From: Sphaerisporangium melleum
Lineage (GTDB): Bacteria; Actinomycetota; Actinomycetes; Streptosporangiales; Streptosporangiaceae
Direction: 5' to 3'
DNA: 64,000 bases
NCBI RefSeq assembly: GCF_014646695.1
Contig: NZ_BMNT01000003.1
Location: 173,755-237,754 of the forward strand
Shown here: positions 1 through 8,480 of the stretch, one piece after another
Layout of the letters: the number at the start of each line of letters is the position of its first letter
Position numbering within the stretch: position 1 is the first letter of the stretch
Notes under the pieces: model-generated
Database searches by the model: none
What the model saw: the letters and a program-made list of their open reading frames with translations, nothing else
What the model was told of the DNA's origin: nothing
Made by a program: the position numbers and the translations under genes

Positions 1-1834
1 GCGGCGCCCGCCCGGTGCCGAGGTCGACCAGCTCGCGCACCCGCGCGGTCGCCGCGGCAGGCACCGTGGTGCCGTACGCGCCGGCCTCGATGAGGTCGAT
101 GTCGAACTCGGGGCGCCACTGGAGGGTCCAGGACTCGCGGAAGGTGCCCTTGCCGCGCGCCTCACGCGTCGTCCCCCAGTCGATGCCGATCAGGGCGAGC
201 CGGTGGAGCAGGCGGCTGCGGTCGAGGTGGAGGGGCTTACGCAGGTCCAGATCGAGGTCGCGTTCGATCGCCTCCGGCCGGAGCGTCAGCCGCCGCTGCC
301 GGTCGCGCAGGTCACGCTGGAGGGGGACCATCGGAGTGCTGTCGGGGACCCGGCCGAGACGCTCGCCGACCACCATGCGCCGTTGGATGAGCTCCACCGG
401 CAGCTCGTCGCCCTCGCAGAGCACCGCCCGGATCGCCTCGGTCACCTCGCTCAGCCCGGCCAGCGGCCGGCCCCGGACGGCGGCCAGGCCATGGGCCAGC
501 CGCACACCCTCGATGACGTGAGCGGAGGAGACCGGAAGGTCCTCCTCGCGCAGCACCTCGGCGGCAGCGGCCAGCCAGCGCTCCACCGGCCGGTCGGGAA
601 CGCGGAACAGGTGGTCGTACCAGCCGGGCGAGGTGATGCCCGCGCCGTAGCCGCTGCGGGACGCAAGGCGCCCGTATGTCCAGGGGACCCAGGTCATCTC
701 CACCTTGACCCTGGGCAGGCCACGCAGGAGGCGGTCGTCGGGCGCGGCGGGGCCGAGCTCGCGCAGCGCCGGCACGTGCCAGGCGCCGCAGACGACGGCC
801 ACCCTGTCGTACCCCTGCTTGAGGGCGGCCCTGATGGTCTTGCGCATGTACGCCTCGCGGCGCGCCTCGTGCCCGTGCGGGACGTAGCCCTCCCTGACCG
901 CCGCCATCGCCTCGGCGATCACCTCGAACGGGGTGTCGCCGCGGTGCTCGACGACGTCCTCCCACCACCGCTCCGGATCGTCGTATCCGCCGGCCTTGGC
1001 CAGCTCACCGATGGGGTCGAGCGGCATCCACACCTCTGCGTCGTCGCCGTCCCCCTGAGCCGGCCCGGCTCCCCCGGCCTCGTCGAAGGCGTCGGCCGCC
1101 GGCTCCCCGGACGCCGGAGCCCTTGCGGAGGACTGGGCGACCACCTCGTCCTCATCGCGCCCACCACCCCCCGGCTCGTCCGGCAGATCAAGGCCGCGAC
1201 CAGGGAGCCGTCCAGGGCCCGCGGCGGCTCCGGGAGCGGCGGCGCCTGAACCAGGGACGGAGTCGGGCACGGCACCGGGATCGAAAGCCGAGCCCGGAGC
1301 AGGAGCAGGGCTCTGCGCAGCGGCGCCCGGAGCAGGAGCCGAGCGGGGCTCGACGCCAGGAGCCAGGCCGGAACCAGGAGCAGGGCCAGGACCAGGAGCC
1401 AGGCCGGGACCAGGAGCCGGACCGGGACCAGGAGCGGGGCCAGGACCAGGAGCCGGACCAGGACCAGGAGCAGGGCCGGGATCAGGGGCGGAGTCGGTGT
1501 CGGGACGGGACGCGAGGCCGTGCGCGGCGGGCAGGTCGCAGAAGCGGACAGGGATGCCTGCGCGGATGGCGTACCGGATCGCCTGCCATTCCGGAGAGAA
1601 CGCCGCGAACGGCCAGAAGGCGGCTCGGGACGGCTCGCCGGGCACGTGGGCCAGCAGGGCGACCGGAGGCTCCATGCCCGGGTCGGCGGCGAGGGCCACC
1701 AGCGGGTCGGCCTCGGGCGGCCCCTCGATGAGCACGATGCCGGGCCGCAGCCGCTCCAGCTCGGCCAGCAGTGCCCTGGCCGACCCCGGCCCGTGGTGCC
1801 GGACGCCGAGCACCACGACCGCCGGATCGGCCAT
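1..1834 (-). CDS. DUF5682 family protein, C-terminus cut by window edge
   Basis: Reading starts at ATG 1834-1832, behind a purine-rich GAGGGAAAGGGGG stretch, and is open to base 1 (611 codons, no stop in the window). The N-terminus carries VLGVRHHGPGSAR, the signature I associate with DUF5682. Near residue 350 comes VVCGAWHVPAL, a second Gly-x-x-His-like motif. Residues about 120-200 are a Pro/Gly/Ala low-complexity linker, unusual for a conserved family. No signal peptide or membrane segment is seen, so it is probably cytoplasmic. It is the last visible gene of a minus-strand cassette with MoxR, DUF5691 and SWIM genes; in relatives a VWA-domain gene often follows, which would lie off the left edge. 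The molecular function is unknown. Family call is confident; function is not. Confidence 0.85.
   Translation of the reverse strand, partial: MADPAVVVLGVRHHGPGSARALLAELERLRPGIVLIEGPPEADPLVALAADPGMEPPVALLAHVPGEPSRAAFWPFAAFSPEWQAIRYAIRAGIPVRFCDLPAAHGLASRPDTDSAPDPGPAPGPGPAPGPGPAPGPGPAPGPGLAPGPGPAPGSGLAPGVEPRSAPAPGAAAQSPAPAPGSAFDPGAVPDSVPGSGAAAPGAAAGPGRLPGRGLDLPDEPGGGGRDEDEVVAQSSARAPASGEPAADAFDEAGGAGPAQGDGDDAEVWMPLDPIGELAKAGGYDDPERWWEDVVEHRGDTPFEVIAEAMAAVREGYVPHGHEARREAYMRKTIRAALKQGYDRVAVVCGAWHVPALRELGPAAPDDRLLRGLPRVKVEMTWVPWTYGRLASRSGYGAGITSPGWYDHLFRVPDRPVERWLAAAAEVLREEDLPVSSAHVIEGVRLAHGLAAVRGRPLAGLSEVTEAIRAVLCEGDELPVELIQRRMVVGERLGRVPDSTPMVPLQRDLRDRQRRLTLRPEAIERDLDLDLRKPLHLDRSRLLHRLALIGIDWGTTREARGKGTFRESWTLQWRPEFDIDLIEAGAYGTTVPAAATARVRELVDLGTGRAP
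1355..1490 (-). repeat. Imperfect tandem repeat encoding a PGPAP linker
   Basis: The + strand reads as degenerate copies of accaggagc / aggaccagg units. On the coding (minus) strand they encode runs of PGPAPG in the DUF5682 protein. The array is in frame and units are multiples of three, so it changes linker length without breaking the gene. It is a likely site of replication slippage. Confidence 0.8.
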
Positions 1835-2123
1835 GCCCCCTTTCCCTCCCCCGCCCCGCCGCGCCAGGGCCGCCGTCCGTTCGGTCACGCCACCGGCGGG
1901 CCCGGGCTCCGGCGTAGCGGCCTGCGCGGAAGCCGCTGCGCCCCGCGCACTCCTCGGCGTGGCGGCCGGAGCGGAACCGGTCACGACTCCCACGGTCCCC
2001 GGCGCGATATCCGTGGCATGACCCGGGACGACTCGCGCGGGTCTCGGTGTGACGGGCGGCGAATCGCGGAGTGCGGGGGTGGGTGCCGAGTCCGGGGAAC
2101 GGCCGGGTGGGGCGGTGGTGTGG
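1835..2123. other. Non-coding gap between MoxR and DUF5682 genes
   Basis: About 290 bases between the MoxR stop and the DUF5682 start. No convincing gene or perfect hairpin is seen. It is long for an operon interior, so DUF5682 may have its own promoter. Confidence 0.5.
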
Positions 2124-3185
2124 TCAGGAGACATCGCGGCAGGCCCGGTAGAAGTCGCGCCAGTCGGGGCGCTCACGGACGACGGTCTCCAGGTATTCCT
2201 GCCAGACGACGCGGTCGGACACCGGGTCCTGGACGACGGCGCCGACGATGCCGGCCGCGATGTCCCCGGGCCGCAGCACGCCGTCACCGAAGTGGGTGGC
2301 GAGGGCGATGCCGCTGGTCACCACCGAGATGGCCTCGGCGGTGCTGAGCGTGCCGCTGGGTGACTTCACCGTCGTGCGGCCGTCGGTGGTCGTCCCGGAG
2401 CGCAGCTCGCGGAACACCGTCACCACCCGCCGGATCTCCTCAAGGCCCCCCGCGGCGGGCAGTTCGAGCGACCGGCCGAGCTGGGCGACCCGCCGGGAGA
2501 CGATCTCGACCTCCTCCTCGGCGCTGGCCGGGACGGGCAGCACGACGGTGTTGAAGCGCCTGCGCAGGGCGCTGGACAGCTCGTTGACGCCGCGGTCGCG
2601 GTCGTTGGCGGTGGCGATGACGTTGAACCCCCGCGACGCCTGCACCTCTTCGTTGAGCTCGGGGATCGGCAGTGTCTTCTCCGACAGGACGGTGATCAGG
2701 GCGTCCTGCACGTCGGAGGGCATGCGGGTGAGTTCCTCCACCCGGGCGACGCGTCCCTCGGCCATGGCCCGCATCACCGGGCTCGGGGTCAGCGCGTCGC
2801 GGGAAGGCCCTTCGGCGAGCAGTCTCGCGTAGTTCCAGCCGTACCTGATGGCCTCCTCGGCGGTGCCGGCCGTGCCCTGCACCAGCAGTGTCGAATCACC
2901 GCTGACGGCCGCGGCGAGGTGCTCCGACAGCCAGGTCTTGGCGGTGCCGGGAACGCCGAGCAGCAGCAGCGCCCGGTCGGTGGCGAGCGTGGCCACGGCC
3001 ACCTCGACGATGCGTCGCGGGCCGATGTACTTGGGGGTGATCTCCCGGCCGTCGCCGAGGAGATAGGTGGTCACCGCCCAGGGGGACAGCCGCCAGCCGG
3101 GTGGCCGCGGCCGGTCGTCCGACTTGGCCAGGACGGCCAGCTCGTCGGCGTACAGATCTTCCGCGTGCGGGCGCAGAACGGTCAT
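2124..3185 (-). CDS. MoxR-type AAA+ ATPase
   Basis: 353-residue MoxR-family AAA+ ATPase, full length for the family. Walker A GVPGTAKT lies at residues 77-84. The Walker B region ends in VEEL near 149-152, and sensor 1 is the ATAND region near 190-194, followed by an Arg-rich ALRRRF element. MoxR ATPases usually act as chaperones that remodel or insert cofactors with a VWA-domain partner. Here the partners appear to be the DUF5691, SWIM and DUF5682 proteins on the same strand. The gene begins 129 bases after the DUF5691 stop. Start is ATG 3185; the ribosome site is weak. Family assignment is firm; substrate is unknown. Confidence 0.92.
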   Translation of the reverse strand: MTVLRPHAEDLYADELAVLAKSDDRPRPPGWRLSPWAVTTYLLGDGREITPKYIGPRRIVEVAVATLATDRALLLLGVPGTAKTWLSEHLAAAVSGDSTLLVQGTAGTAEEAIRYGWNYARLLAEGPSRDALTPSPVMRAMAEGRVARVEELTRMPSDVQDALITVLSEKTLPIPELNEEVQASRGFNVIATANDRDRGVNELSSALRRRFNTVVLPVPASAEEEVEIVSRRVAQLGRSLELPAAGGLEEIRRVVTVFRELRSGTTTDGRTTVKSPSGTLSTAEAISVVTSGIALATHFGDGVLRPGDIAAGIVGAVVQDPVSDRVVWQEYLETVVRERPDWRDFYRACRDVS

Positions 3186-3314
3186 GACGGGTTCAGCTCG
3201 CTCTCGCGTGGTCGGCCATAGTGACGAAGCCCGCCCTCAGCGAACAGGACGAGCAGGACGAAGAACGGCCCGGCGTCGCGGGCGACACAGGCAGGATCGG
3301 AGGGTTTCGGCGGG

Positions 3315-5003
3315 TCACGGGCGGGGCTCCAGCTCGGCGAGCATGTCGGAACGGAACCGCAGGGTGGCGGCGACCTCCTGGACCGGCGGCTCGGCGGACC
3401 ACCGCGCCGCGATCTCGTGGTACGCCGGGTCCACCCGCTCGCCGGCCAGCCGCACCAGCTCGCCGAGGTTCCACGGCTGGCGCTCCACCGTGTCGAGAAT
3501 CTTCGCGAGGACGGCCTTGGCCAGGGCCGCGCCCCATGGCGCGGGGACACCGCCGAGCATCATGATCAACTGGCCGTCGACGGGCTGGTCGCGCACCAGC
3601 TCGGCCGCCTTGCCGGCGCGTTCCTCAGGGGGCAGCACTGTCAGCAGGTCGGTCAGCGGCTCGACGGCGAACAGCGCTCTCGCCCAGGTCGGGTCGTTCT
3701 GCAGCACCGCCGCCCGCTCCCAGCCCAGCCTGACCTCGCGCGACCACTCACCGGTGTTGAGTGCGACGATCTGCTTGGCGGTGCGGCCGAAATGGCCGGT
3801 CCAGAAGGCGAGCGGGGTGTGCGCGACGACCTGCTGGAGCCACCAGCTGCGCCGGCCGGTGCCGCCCGGAGGCCGCGGGCGGACGCCGTCGCGTTCCATG
3901 GCGGCGTCGCAGTCGGCCGGCGGCTCGGCGGCCAGCCGGTCACCGGACAGTCGCAGGCACCGCCCGGCGCGCTCGGCCATCCGGTGGCCGAGGCGGGAGT
4001 CGGGCAGCCGGGTGAGCAGGTCGGCGGCCTGGCTCCTGACCTCGCGCCGCCGGTCGTCCAGCGCGGCCTCCAGGAACGGCTCGTCCGCCATCGACAGGCC
4101 CTCGGCCATCGCGTGGACGAACGCCGCCCGGTCTTCGGGGGCCTCGGCCTCCCATCCGCGTCGCAGCAGTGCCCGCGCCGCGGCCGGATCGCCGGCCCGC
4201 AGCCTGCGCAGGTAGGCGATGCGGTCGCCCCTGGTGCCGAACTCCCAGAGCGGATGGACCGGCACGCTTCGCACCTCCTCCGGCTCACCGGCCGCCCCTT
4301 CCGGCCCGGCACCGGCCGCTGCGGGCTCCCCCGGCCCGCCGGAACCCCCCTCCGGCCCGCCCGAGCCCGTCGCCGACGCCTCCGGTCCACCCGGGTCTTG
4401 TGCCGGCCTCCCGGGATCGTCGGCCGGCGTCCTCCGTCCAGGGCCGCCGGAGCCGGCCCTCGGCTCGCCCGCGCCGCCGGGCCGCGCCGATCCGCCGGCG
4501 GGTGGCGTGGCACGGCGCTCGGCGGCTCCGGCCACCTCCGACAGGTCTGCGGCATGCTCGCCGGTGGCGAGATGGGTCGAGACCTCCTCCAGGAGGTAGG
4601 CCCAGGCGGTGTTGAGGGAGGCGAGCCACCGACCGCGGGCCCCGGCCAGCACGCCGATCGGCGGTCGGAGCGACCGGTCGCGAACGCCCTGGTCGAGCAC
4701 CTCGGGGAGCACCTTGGCCGGCAGGCGATATCCGCGCGCGGCGGCGGCCTCCAGCCACTCCGGCAGCAGCCGCGGGTGCTCACCACCGAGGATGCGCGCC
4801 ACGCGCTCGCCCGCGGCCCCTGGCAACGGCGGCTGCTCCTCGGGTGGCGCGACGGGCAGCGGCTCGCCCCTGTGCAGCCGCCACCCCGCGCGCGCCCCGG
4901 CCGTGTGCGCCGCGGCCCGGCCCAGCAGATCGGGCATCGGGCGCCGGTCGGTGCCGACCAGCGCCGCGGACACCAGTCGCTCCCACTCGTCGGCCGTGAT
5001 CAC
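3315..5003 (-). CDS. DUF5691 family protein
   Basis: 562-residue protein. I place the start at GTG 5003 (VITADEWERLVSAALVGTDR), which overlaps the SWIM stop as GTGA; this implies translational coupling. A longer upstream reading exists but begins inside the SWIM gene. The N-terminal ALVGTDRRP motif is characteristic of DUF5691. Residues about 165-250 form a Gly/Pro/Glu-rich disordered insertion (about nt 4265-4510). After it comes a helical region (WEFGTRGDRIAYLRRLRAGD, DDRRREVRSQAADLLTRLPD) that looks like HEAT-type repeats. No signal peptide is present. It probably works with the SWIM and MoxR products. Its biochemical role is unknown. Confidence 0.85.
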   Translation of the reverse strand: MITADEWERLVSAALVGTDRRPMPDLLGRAAAHTAGARAGWRLHRGEPLPVAPPEEQPPLPGAAGERVARILGGEHPRLLPEWLEAAAARGYRLPAKVLPEVLDQGVRDRSLRPPIGVLAGARGRWLASLNTAWAYLLEEVSTHLATGEHAADLSEVAGAAERRATPPAGGSARPGGAGEPRAGSGGPGRRTPADDPGRPAQDPGGPEASATGSGGPEGGSGGPGEPAAAGAGPEGAAGEPEEVRSVPVHPLWEFGTRGDRIAYLRRLRAGDPAAARALLRRGWEAEAPEDRAAFVHAMAEGLSMADEPFLEAALDDRRREVRSQAADLLTRLPDSRLGHRMAERAGRCLRLSGDRLAAEPPADCDAAMERDGVRPRPPGGTGRRSWWLQQVVAHTPLAFWTGHFGRTAKQIVALNTGEWSREVRLGWERAAVLQNDPTWARALFAVEPLTDLLTVLPPEERAGKAAELVRDQPVDGQLIMMLGGVPAPWGAALAKAVLAKILDTVERQPWNLGELVRLAGERVDPAYHEIAARWSAEPPVQEVAATLRFRSDMLAELEPRP

Positions 5004-6640
5004 AGCACCACCACCTGCCCTTCTCCGTCCCAGACTGTGAGGGGACGCAGCCCGTAAGGAGTCCACTCGGCGGCGACGGTGACCGGACGGCCCCCTGACA
5101 CCGCCAGCAGCCGCCACGGGACACCGCCGGAGGGGTGCAGCGGCATCCCGGCGGCCTCGCCGCGCATGGCGTCACCCTCGCCCGCCGCAGCGACCGAACC
5201 GGCGGCGGCGCCCGCACCGCGGACCACCGTCGCGCCGATGTCATCGCCCGTGCGGTGGACCCCGGCCGCGCCGGCGTCGTGACCCGCACGATGGACCGCC
5301 GCGGCGTCGGTCAGCAGCCAGCCGGCCGGTGACCGCGCGGGGACGACGTCGCCGAGCACGACCGGCCAGGAATCCAGCCATGGGTCCGCCGCCAGTGCGG
5401 CGGCGATCTCGGCCGGCGCCGCCGCTGCCGCGCATCCCGGCGGGGGCCCGAGCGCCATGGTCCGATGCCGGACGGCGACCAGGGCGCGCAGCGGCGCGGC
5501 GCCCGGGTAGAACGCCAGGCCGGCGTCCACGGTGGTGCCGGTGACCAGCGATGCGTCGAGGGCGTGGCCCGGCGGGGCGAACGACAGCACCAGGGCGGGC
5601 CTGCCGGTGTCGTGCCCGCGCAGCCACACCCTGCGGGAGACGAGGCGGTCCTGCTCGTCGTCACGGACGCCGAGCACGTGCCAGCGGTCACGGACGACCG
5701 GCCCGGCGAGCACCTCCTCGCGAGAGGTGGGGAAGCCGACGCGCGACCGGATCGTGTCACGCAGCGGCGCGGGCAGCTCGCCCGCCCGGCGGTAGCCCAC
5801 CGCGAGCAGGTGAAGCAGGCCGTACTCACCGAGCAGACGGGCGGGCCAGTCTTCCTCGGCGAGCAGGCGGGGCAGCCGGGAGACGACCACCGCGACGCCG
5901 GGCGCCTGCGCGTCGACCAGCCGCCTGGCGAGCTCCTCCCACTGGGTGGGAGCGTCACGCCGCGCTCCGGCCAGCCCGTGCCCGATCTGGTCGGCCAGCC
6001 AGCGCTCCAGCTCGGATAGGCCGGCGGCGACCCGCTGCTCGCGCTGGGCGGCCCGCCGCGCCGCCTCGCCGCCATCGGCGGCCGGAACGGCCGCGCCCCT
6101 GCGGCCGGCGCCGCGGGCACCACCGGCCCGGTCGAGGGGGTCATGGCGATCACCGCGCGCAGGGCGGTCGTGGCGATCGTCGTTGAGGTCGTGGCGGTCG
6201 CTCACGGTGACTCCGGAATCGCCCGCCACCAGGCCGTGACCAGGGGCGTCGCCCGAAGCGCCAGGCTCCGCCGAGACCGAGGGCGCGACGCCGCGGGCGC
6301 CGGCGGCCCTGGCTCGGCGCTGCGCCAGCCATTCGGTGACCCAGCCGGGCGAGGCGCCGGCGGCGGGCACGCCGTCGGCCGACCACAGCAGCAGCAGGCC
6401 GAGCGCGTGCTTGCAGGGGAACTTGCGGCTCGGGCAACTGCACCGGTATGCGGTCTCGCCCAGGTCGACGCAGGCGCGGTAGGGCGTGGCGCCGCTGCCC
6501 TCGCACTCACCCCAGAGCACGTCGGGCATCACCCCCATGCCCGACCACTTCGCCGGTGTGCTCATGCTCTGCGCGCCCTTCTGGGAGGAGGCGTCGGGGG
6601 CGAGCGCGAGCACGTGTTCACGGCTCCAACGTTCGATCAC
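5000..6640 (-). CDS. SWIM zinc-finger family protein
   Basis: 546-residue protein with a SWIM motif: Cys67, Cys69, Cys76 and His78 in YRCSCPSRKFPCKHALG (CxC-x6-CxH), expected to bind zinc. I chose GTG 6640 (VIERWSREHVLAL), because TAGTGT ends 7 bases upstream and fits a leaderless promoter. GTG 6649 and TTG 6670 are in-frame alternatives; GGAGG at 6666-6662 would better serve 6649. A low-complexity insertion with three DRHD repeats lies at about nt 6130-6300 and another Ala/Gly-rich one near the C-terminus. First gene of the SWIM-DUF5691-MoxR-DUF5682 set. SWIM domains usually bind DNA or proteins; the target here is not known. Confidence 0.88.
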   Translation of the reverse strand: MIERWSREHVLALAPDASSQKGAQSMSTPAKWSGMGVMPDVLWGECEGSGATPYRACVDLGETAYRCSCPSRKFPCKHALGLLLLWSADGVPAAGASPGWVTEWLAQRRARAAGARGVAPSVSAEPGASGDAPGHGLVAGDSGVTVSDRHDLNDDRHDRPARGDRHDPLDRAGGARGAGRRGAAVPAADGGEAARRAAQREQRVAAGLSELERWLADQIGHGLAGARRDAPTQWEELARRLVDAQAPGVAVVVSRLPRLLAEEDWPARLLGEYGLLHLLAVGYRRAGELPAPLRDTIRSRVGFPTSREEVLAGPVVRDRWHVLGVRDDEQDRLVSRRVWLRGHDTGRPALVLSFAPPGHALDASLVTGTTVDAGLAFYPGAAPLRALVAVRHRTMALGPPPGCAAAAAPAEIAAALAADPWLDSWPVVLGDVVPARSPAGWLLTDAAAVHRAGHDAGAAGVHRTGDDIGATVVRGAGAAAGSVAAAGEGDAMRGEAAGMPLHPSGGVPWRLLAVSGGRPVTVAAEWTPYGLRPLTVWDGEGQVVVL

Positions 6641-6647
6641 ACACGGC

Positions 6648-6653
6648 ACACTA
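6648..6653 (-). promoter_or_regulatory. Candidate -10 element (TAGTGT) for a leaderless SWIM transcript
   Basis: TAGTGT fits the actinobacterial TANNNT -10 consensus and ends 7 bases before GTG 6640. That spacing is typical when transcription begins at the start codon. No good -35 element is seen. Confidence 0.4.
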
Positions 6654-6750
6654 GCGACGGCCTCCGACAAAAACCGGGCCGTGATCAGGGCCGGGAATAC
6701 CTCGCGTTCGGCGGGTACGAGACTGCCACGACCCTTCTGCTAGGAGTGAC

Positions 6751-7104
6751 ATGAGCCTCGTGTGGGAGCAAGTGGTGATAGACGCGGCCGACCCGGTCAA
6801 GCTCGGCGCGTGGTGGTGCAAGGCGCTCGGCTGGACGGTGGTGAACGACGCCGAGAACGAGTACGAGATCCGGCTGGCTCCGGACATCCTGCCGGGGTTG
6901 ATCTTCACACCGGTGCCGGAGGAGAAGAAGGTGAAGAACCGGTTGCACCTGGACTTCCGGCCGCAGGACCAGCGAGCCGAGGTCGAGCGGCTGCTGGCGC
7001 TCGGCGCCCGCCCGGCCGACGTAGGGCAGCAGGACGAGCCGTGGGTCGTGCTCGCCGACCCGGAGGGCAACGAGTTCTGCGTCCTCGGCCCCCGTCCCGC
7101 CTGA
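6751..7104 (+). CDS. VOC family (glyoxalase-like) protein
   Basis: 117-residue single-domain vicinal oxygen chelate protein. It begins WEQVVIDAADPVKLGAWWC and ends with WVVLADPEGNEFCVLGP, the standard glyoxalase-6-like termini. HLDF in the middle and the Glu of GNEF are likely metal ligands. TAGGAG sits 6 bases upstream of ATG 6751. It is divergent from the SWIM gene with about 110 bases between them. Substrate cannot be inferred; members include antibiotic-binding and dioxygenase-like proteins. Confidence 0.88.
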   Translation: MSLVWEQVVIDAADPVKLGAWWCKALGWTVVNDAENEYEIRLAPDILPGLIFTPVPEEKKVKNRLHLDFRPQDQRAEVERLLALGARPADVGQQDEPWVVLADPEGNEFCVLGPRPA

Positions 7105-7159
7105 CCGAGGAAACCGCCGCACGAGTTCCGGCCGCGCATTTCGCGGTCTCGACGACCAC

Positions 7160-7535
7160 GCTCGACGGCCGGTGACGGCCCTCGGGGGGATCGGCGGTGG
7201 GCGAGGCCGGCCGAGCGGAGGTGGCGCAACGTCCATCCGCGGCCGGGTGGCGGCGGTGAACAGTTCGGCCGCCCGCCGGTACGACAACCGGCCACGCCCG
7301 GTCACCGGGCAGCGGTCCCGGCCTGAGGTGCCGGCCCCGGCCCGATGGCGGGTGAGCAACAGGGGCCCGGTGGTACGGCCGAGCAGGAGCAGCGGCAGAA
7401 GCCGGGCCGTTCCCGGGCCCCAGCGCGGGCCCGGTGTCCCGCGGATCCGCCTGCCCGCCAGGTCGAGGTCGTCCACGTCGAGCGCGAGCACCCGTTCGAC
7501 GGGGGCACCGGTCTCGTACAGCAGGTGCCAGCACG
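7160..7535 (-). pseudogene. Decayed tyrosine-integrase remnant
   Basis: On the minus strand one frame reads WHLLYETGAPVERVLALDVD, then GRTTGPLLLTRHR, then CPVTGRGRLSYRRAAELF. This closely resembles actinobacterial tyrosine recombinases. Near nt 7240 the match moves to another frame, continuing GWTLRHLRSAGLAH. In intact homologs I expect a His-x-Leu-Arg box there; here the His position reads Arg. An in-frame TAG lies just upstream of the matching block. The remnant covers only about 125 residues of a normal 300 or more, and both ends are missing. Identification rests on remembered family patterns, not a search. Confidence 0.7.
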
Positions 7536-7540
7536 CCTGC

Positions 7541-7565
7541 CCGTGCGGCTACAGGAGCCGCACGG
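7541..7565 (-). terminator. Hairpin terminator after the lipoprotein gene
   Basis: Perfect 10-bp stem CCGTGCGGCT / AGCCGCACGG with a 5-base loop, starting 5 bases past the stop of the minus-strand lipoprotein gene. No T-tract, as is common in actinomycetes. Confidence 0.65.
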
Positions 7566-7570
7566 GACGG

Positions 7571-8038
7571 TCAGGTCACCGTGCTGATTCCCGGTACCGG
7601 ACAGAGCATCTCCTGCTCGGCCCTGAACTTCTTCGAGGCGTGCCAGTCGACCGTTTCACCCGGGGGGACCTTCACCAACGCCTGGGCGTAATCCAGCGTC
7701 GTCGCCTGGGTCGTGGTGAAGAACACGACGATCTTGTAGGTCACCGGTTTGCCCCCGGGGTTCCTGGCGGTTCCCCTGGCCTCCCATCCGCCGGGCATCG
7801 CCGCGCACTTCGTCAGCGCGACGTTCCTGCGGACCTCCGGATCGTTCGCGATCTTCTTCGGCAGCGGGTTGGCCTGGGCATTCACCCCCACCGGTGGTTC
7901 CTGCGGCCGCGCGGGCGGCTTGGGCGCAGCGTGCTCGCCAGATGAGGAACATCCGGCCAGGGTGCAGACCAGCGTGGCGGCCGTCAGCGCCAGCGCGGTG
8001 GTCGCGCCTGCCGCCGAAAGCGGAGTATGTCGTGTCAC
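7571..8038 (-). CDS. Secreted lipoprotein, FxLYD-like domain
   Basis: 155-residue predicted lipoprotein. Start is GTG 8038 with GGAG seven bases upstream; longer readings add a non-signal extension. A hydrophobic segment ends in the lipobox LAGC, followed by a Ser/Pro-rich linker. The mature part contains ARGTARNPGGKPVTYKIVV and ALVKVPPGETVDWHA, the pattern of an FxLYD-type beta-sandwich (a 'tilde-N' extracellular domain). Two Cys in the mature region (TKCAAM and EMLCPV) may form a disulfide. It is monocistronic, bounded by the 7541-7565 hairpin. No specific function can be assigned. Confidence 0.78.
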   Translation of the reverse strand: MTRHTPLSAAGATTALALTAATLVCTLAGCSSSGEHAAPKPPARPQEPPVGVNAQANPLPKKIANDPEVRRNVALTKCAAMPGGWEARGTARNPGGKPVTYKIVVFFTTTQATTLDYAQALVKVPPGETVDWHASKKFRAEQEMLCPVPGISTVT

Positions 8039-8441
8039 TGCACAGCTCCCGCGATATCGACTGAATCGTTGCGAATGTTCGATCGACCGGCGGACGACCC
8101 CGCCATTTCCGCCGGAACGCTCGTATCCCAATCCGCGCGAGGGCCGCCGTGGAACCGGGGGGAAACGTGATTCCCTTTCCACGCGGCGGTCGATGCCATA
8201 TCGGCCACGAGCCTAGGGACGCCCCCTGCGACCAGCGTCGCGCACCGCCGACGAACGGCGGTCATTTGATGAAGGCTTTTGCCAGGCCATGGCGGCCGTT
8301 CCGGCCTCGGGCGCCGCAGAAAGGCCCATTCGGCGCCCGCACCCGCGGTGCTCCATTTCCGGGCCGGCCGCGAGTCGTCCCGCGGCATCCGGAGAGCGGG
8401 GCAGGCCCGGGCGGAGCGGCGGCCGGGCGGAGCGGGCCGAG
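8039..8441. other. Intergenic region upstream of the lipoprotein gene
   Basis: About 400 bases with no supported gene. The part nearest 8038 is the 5' region of the lipoprotein gene. Short open readings on the + strand lack ribosome sites and family resemblance. Confidence 0.5.
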
Positions 8442-8473
8442 GGCCGCGGCGGGTTCGGTCCCCCGCCGCGGCC
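8442..8473 (-). terminator. Hairpin terminator after the giant repeat gene
   Basis: Perfect 12-bp stem GGCCGCGGCGGG / CCCGCCGCGGCC with an 8-base loop, beginning 7 bases past the stop of the 2287-residue gene. Confidence 0.65.
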
Positions 8474-8480
8474 ACGCCCG

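Noticed and set aside
6751..8038. Prophage or integrative element
   Set aside because: Only the integrase remnant is visible; no excisionase, phage structural genes or att-like direct repeats.
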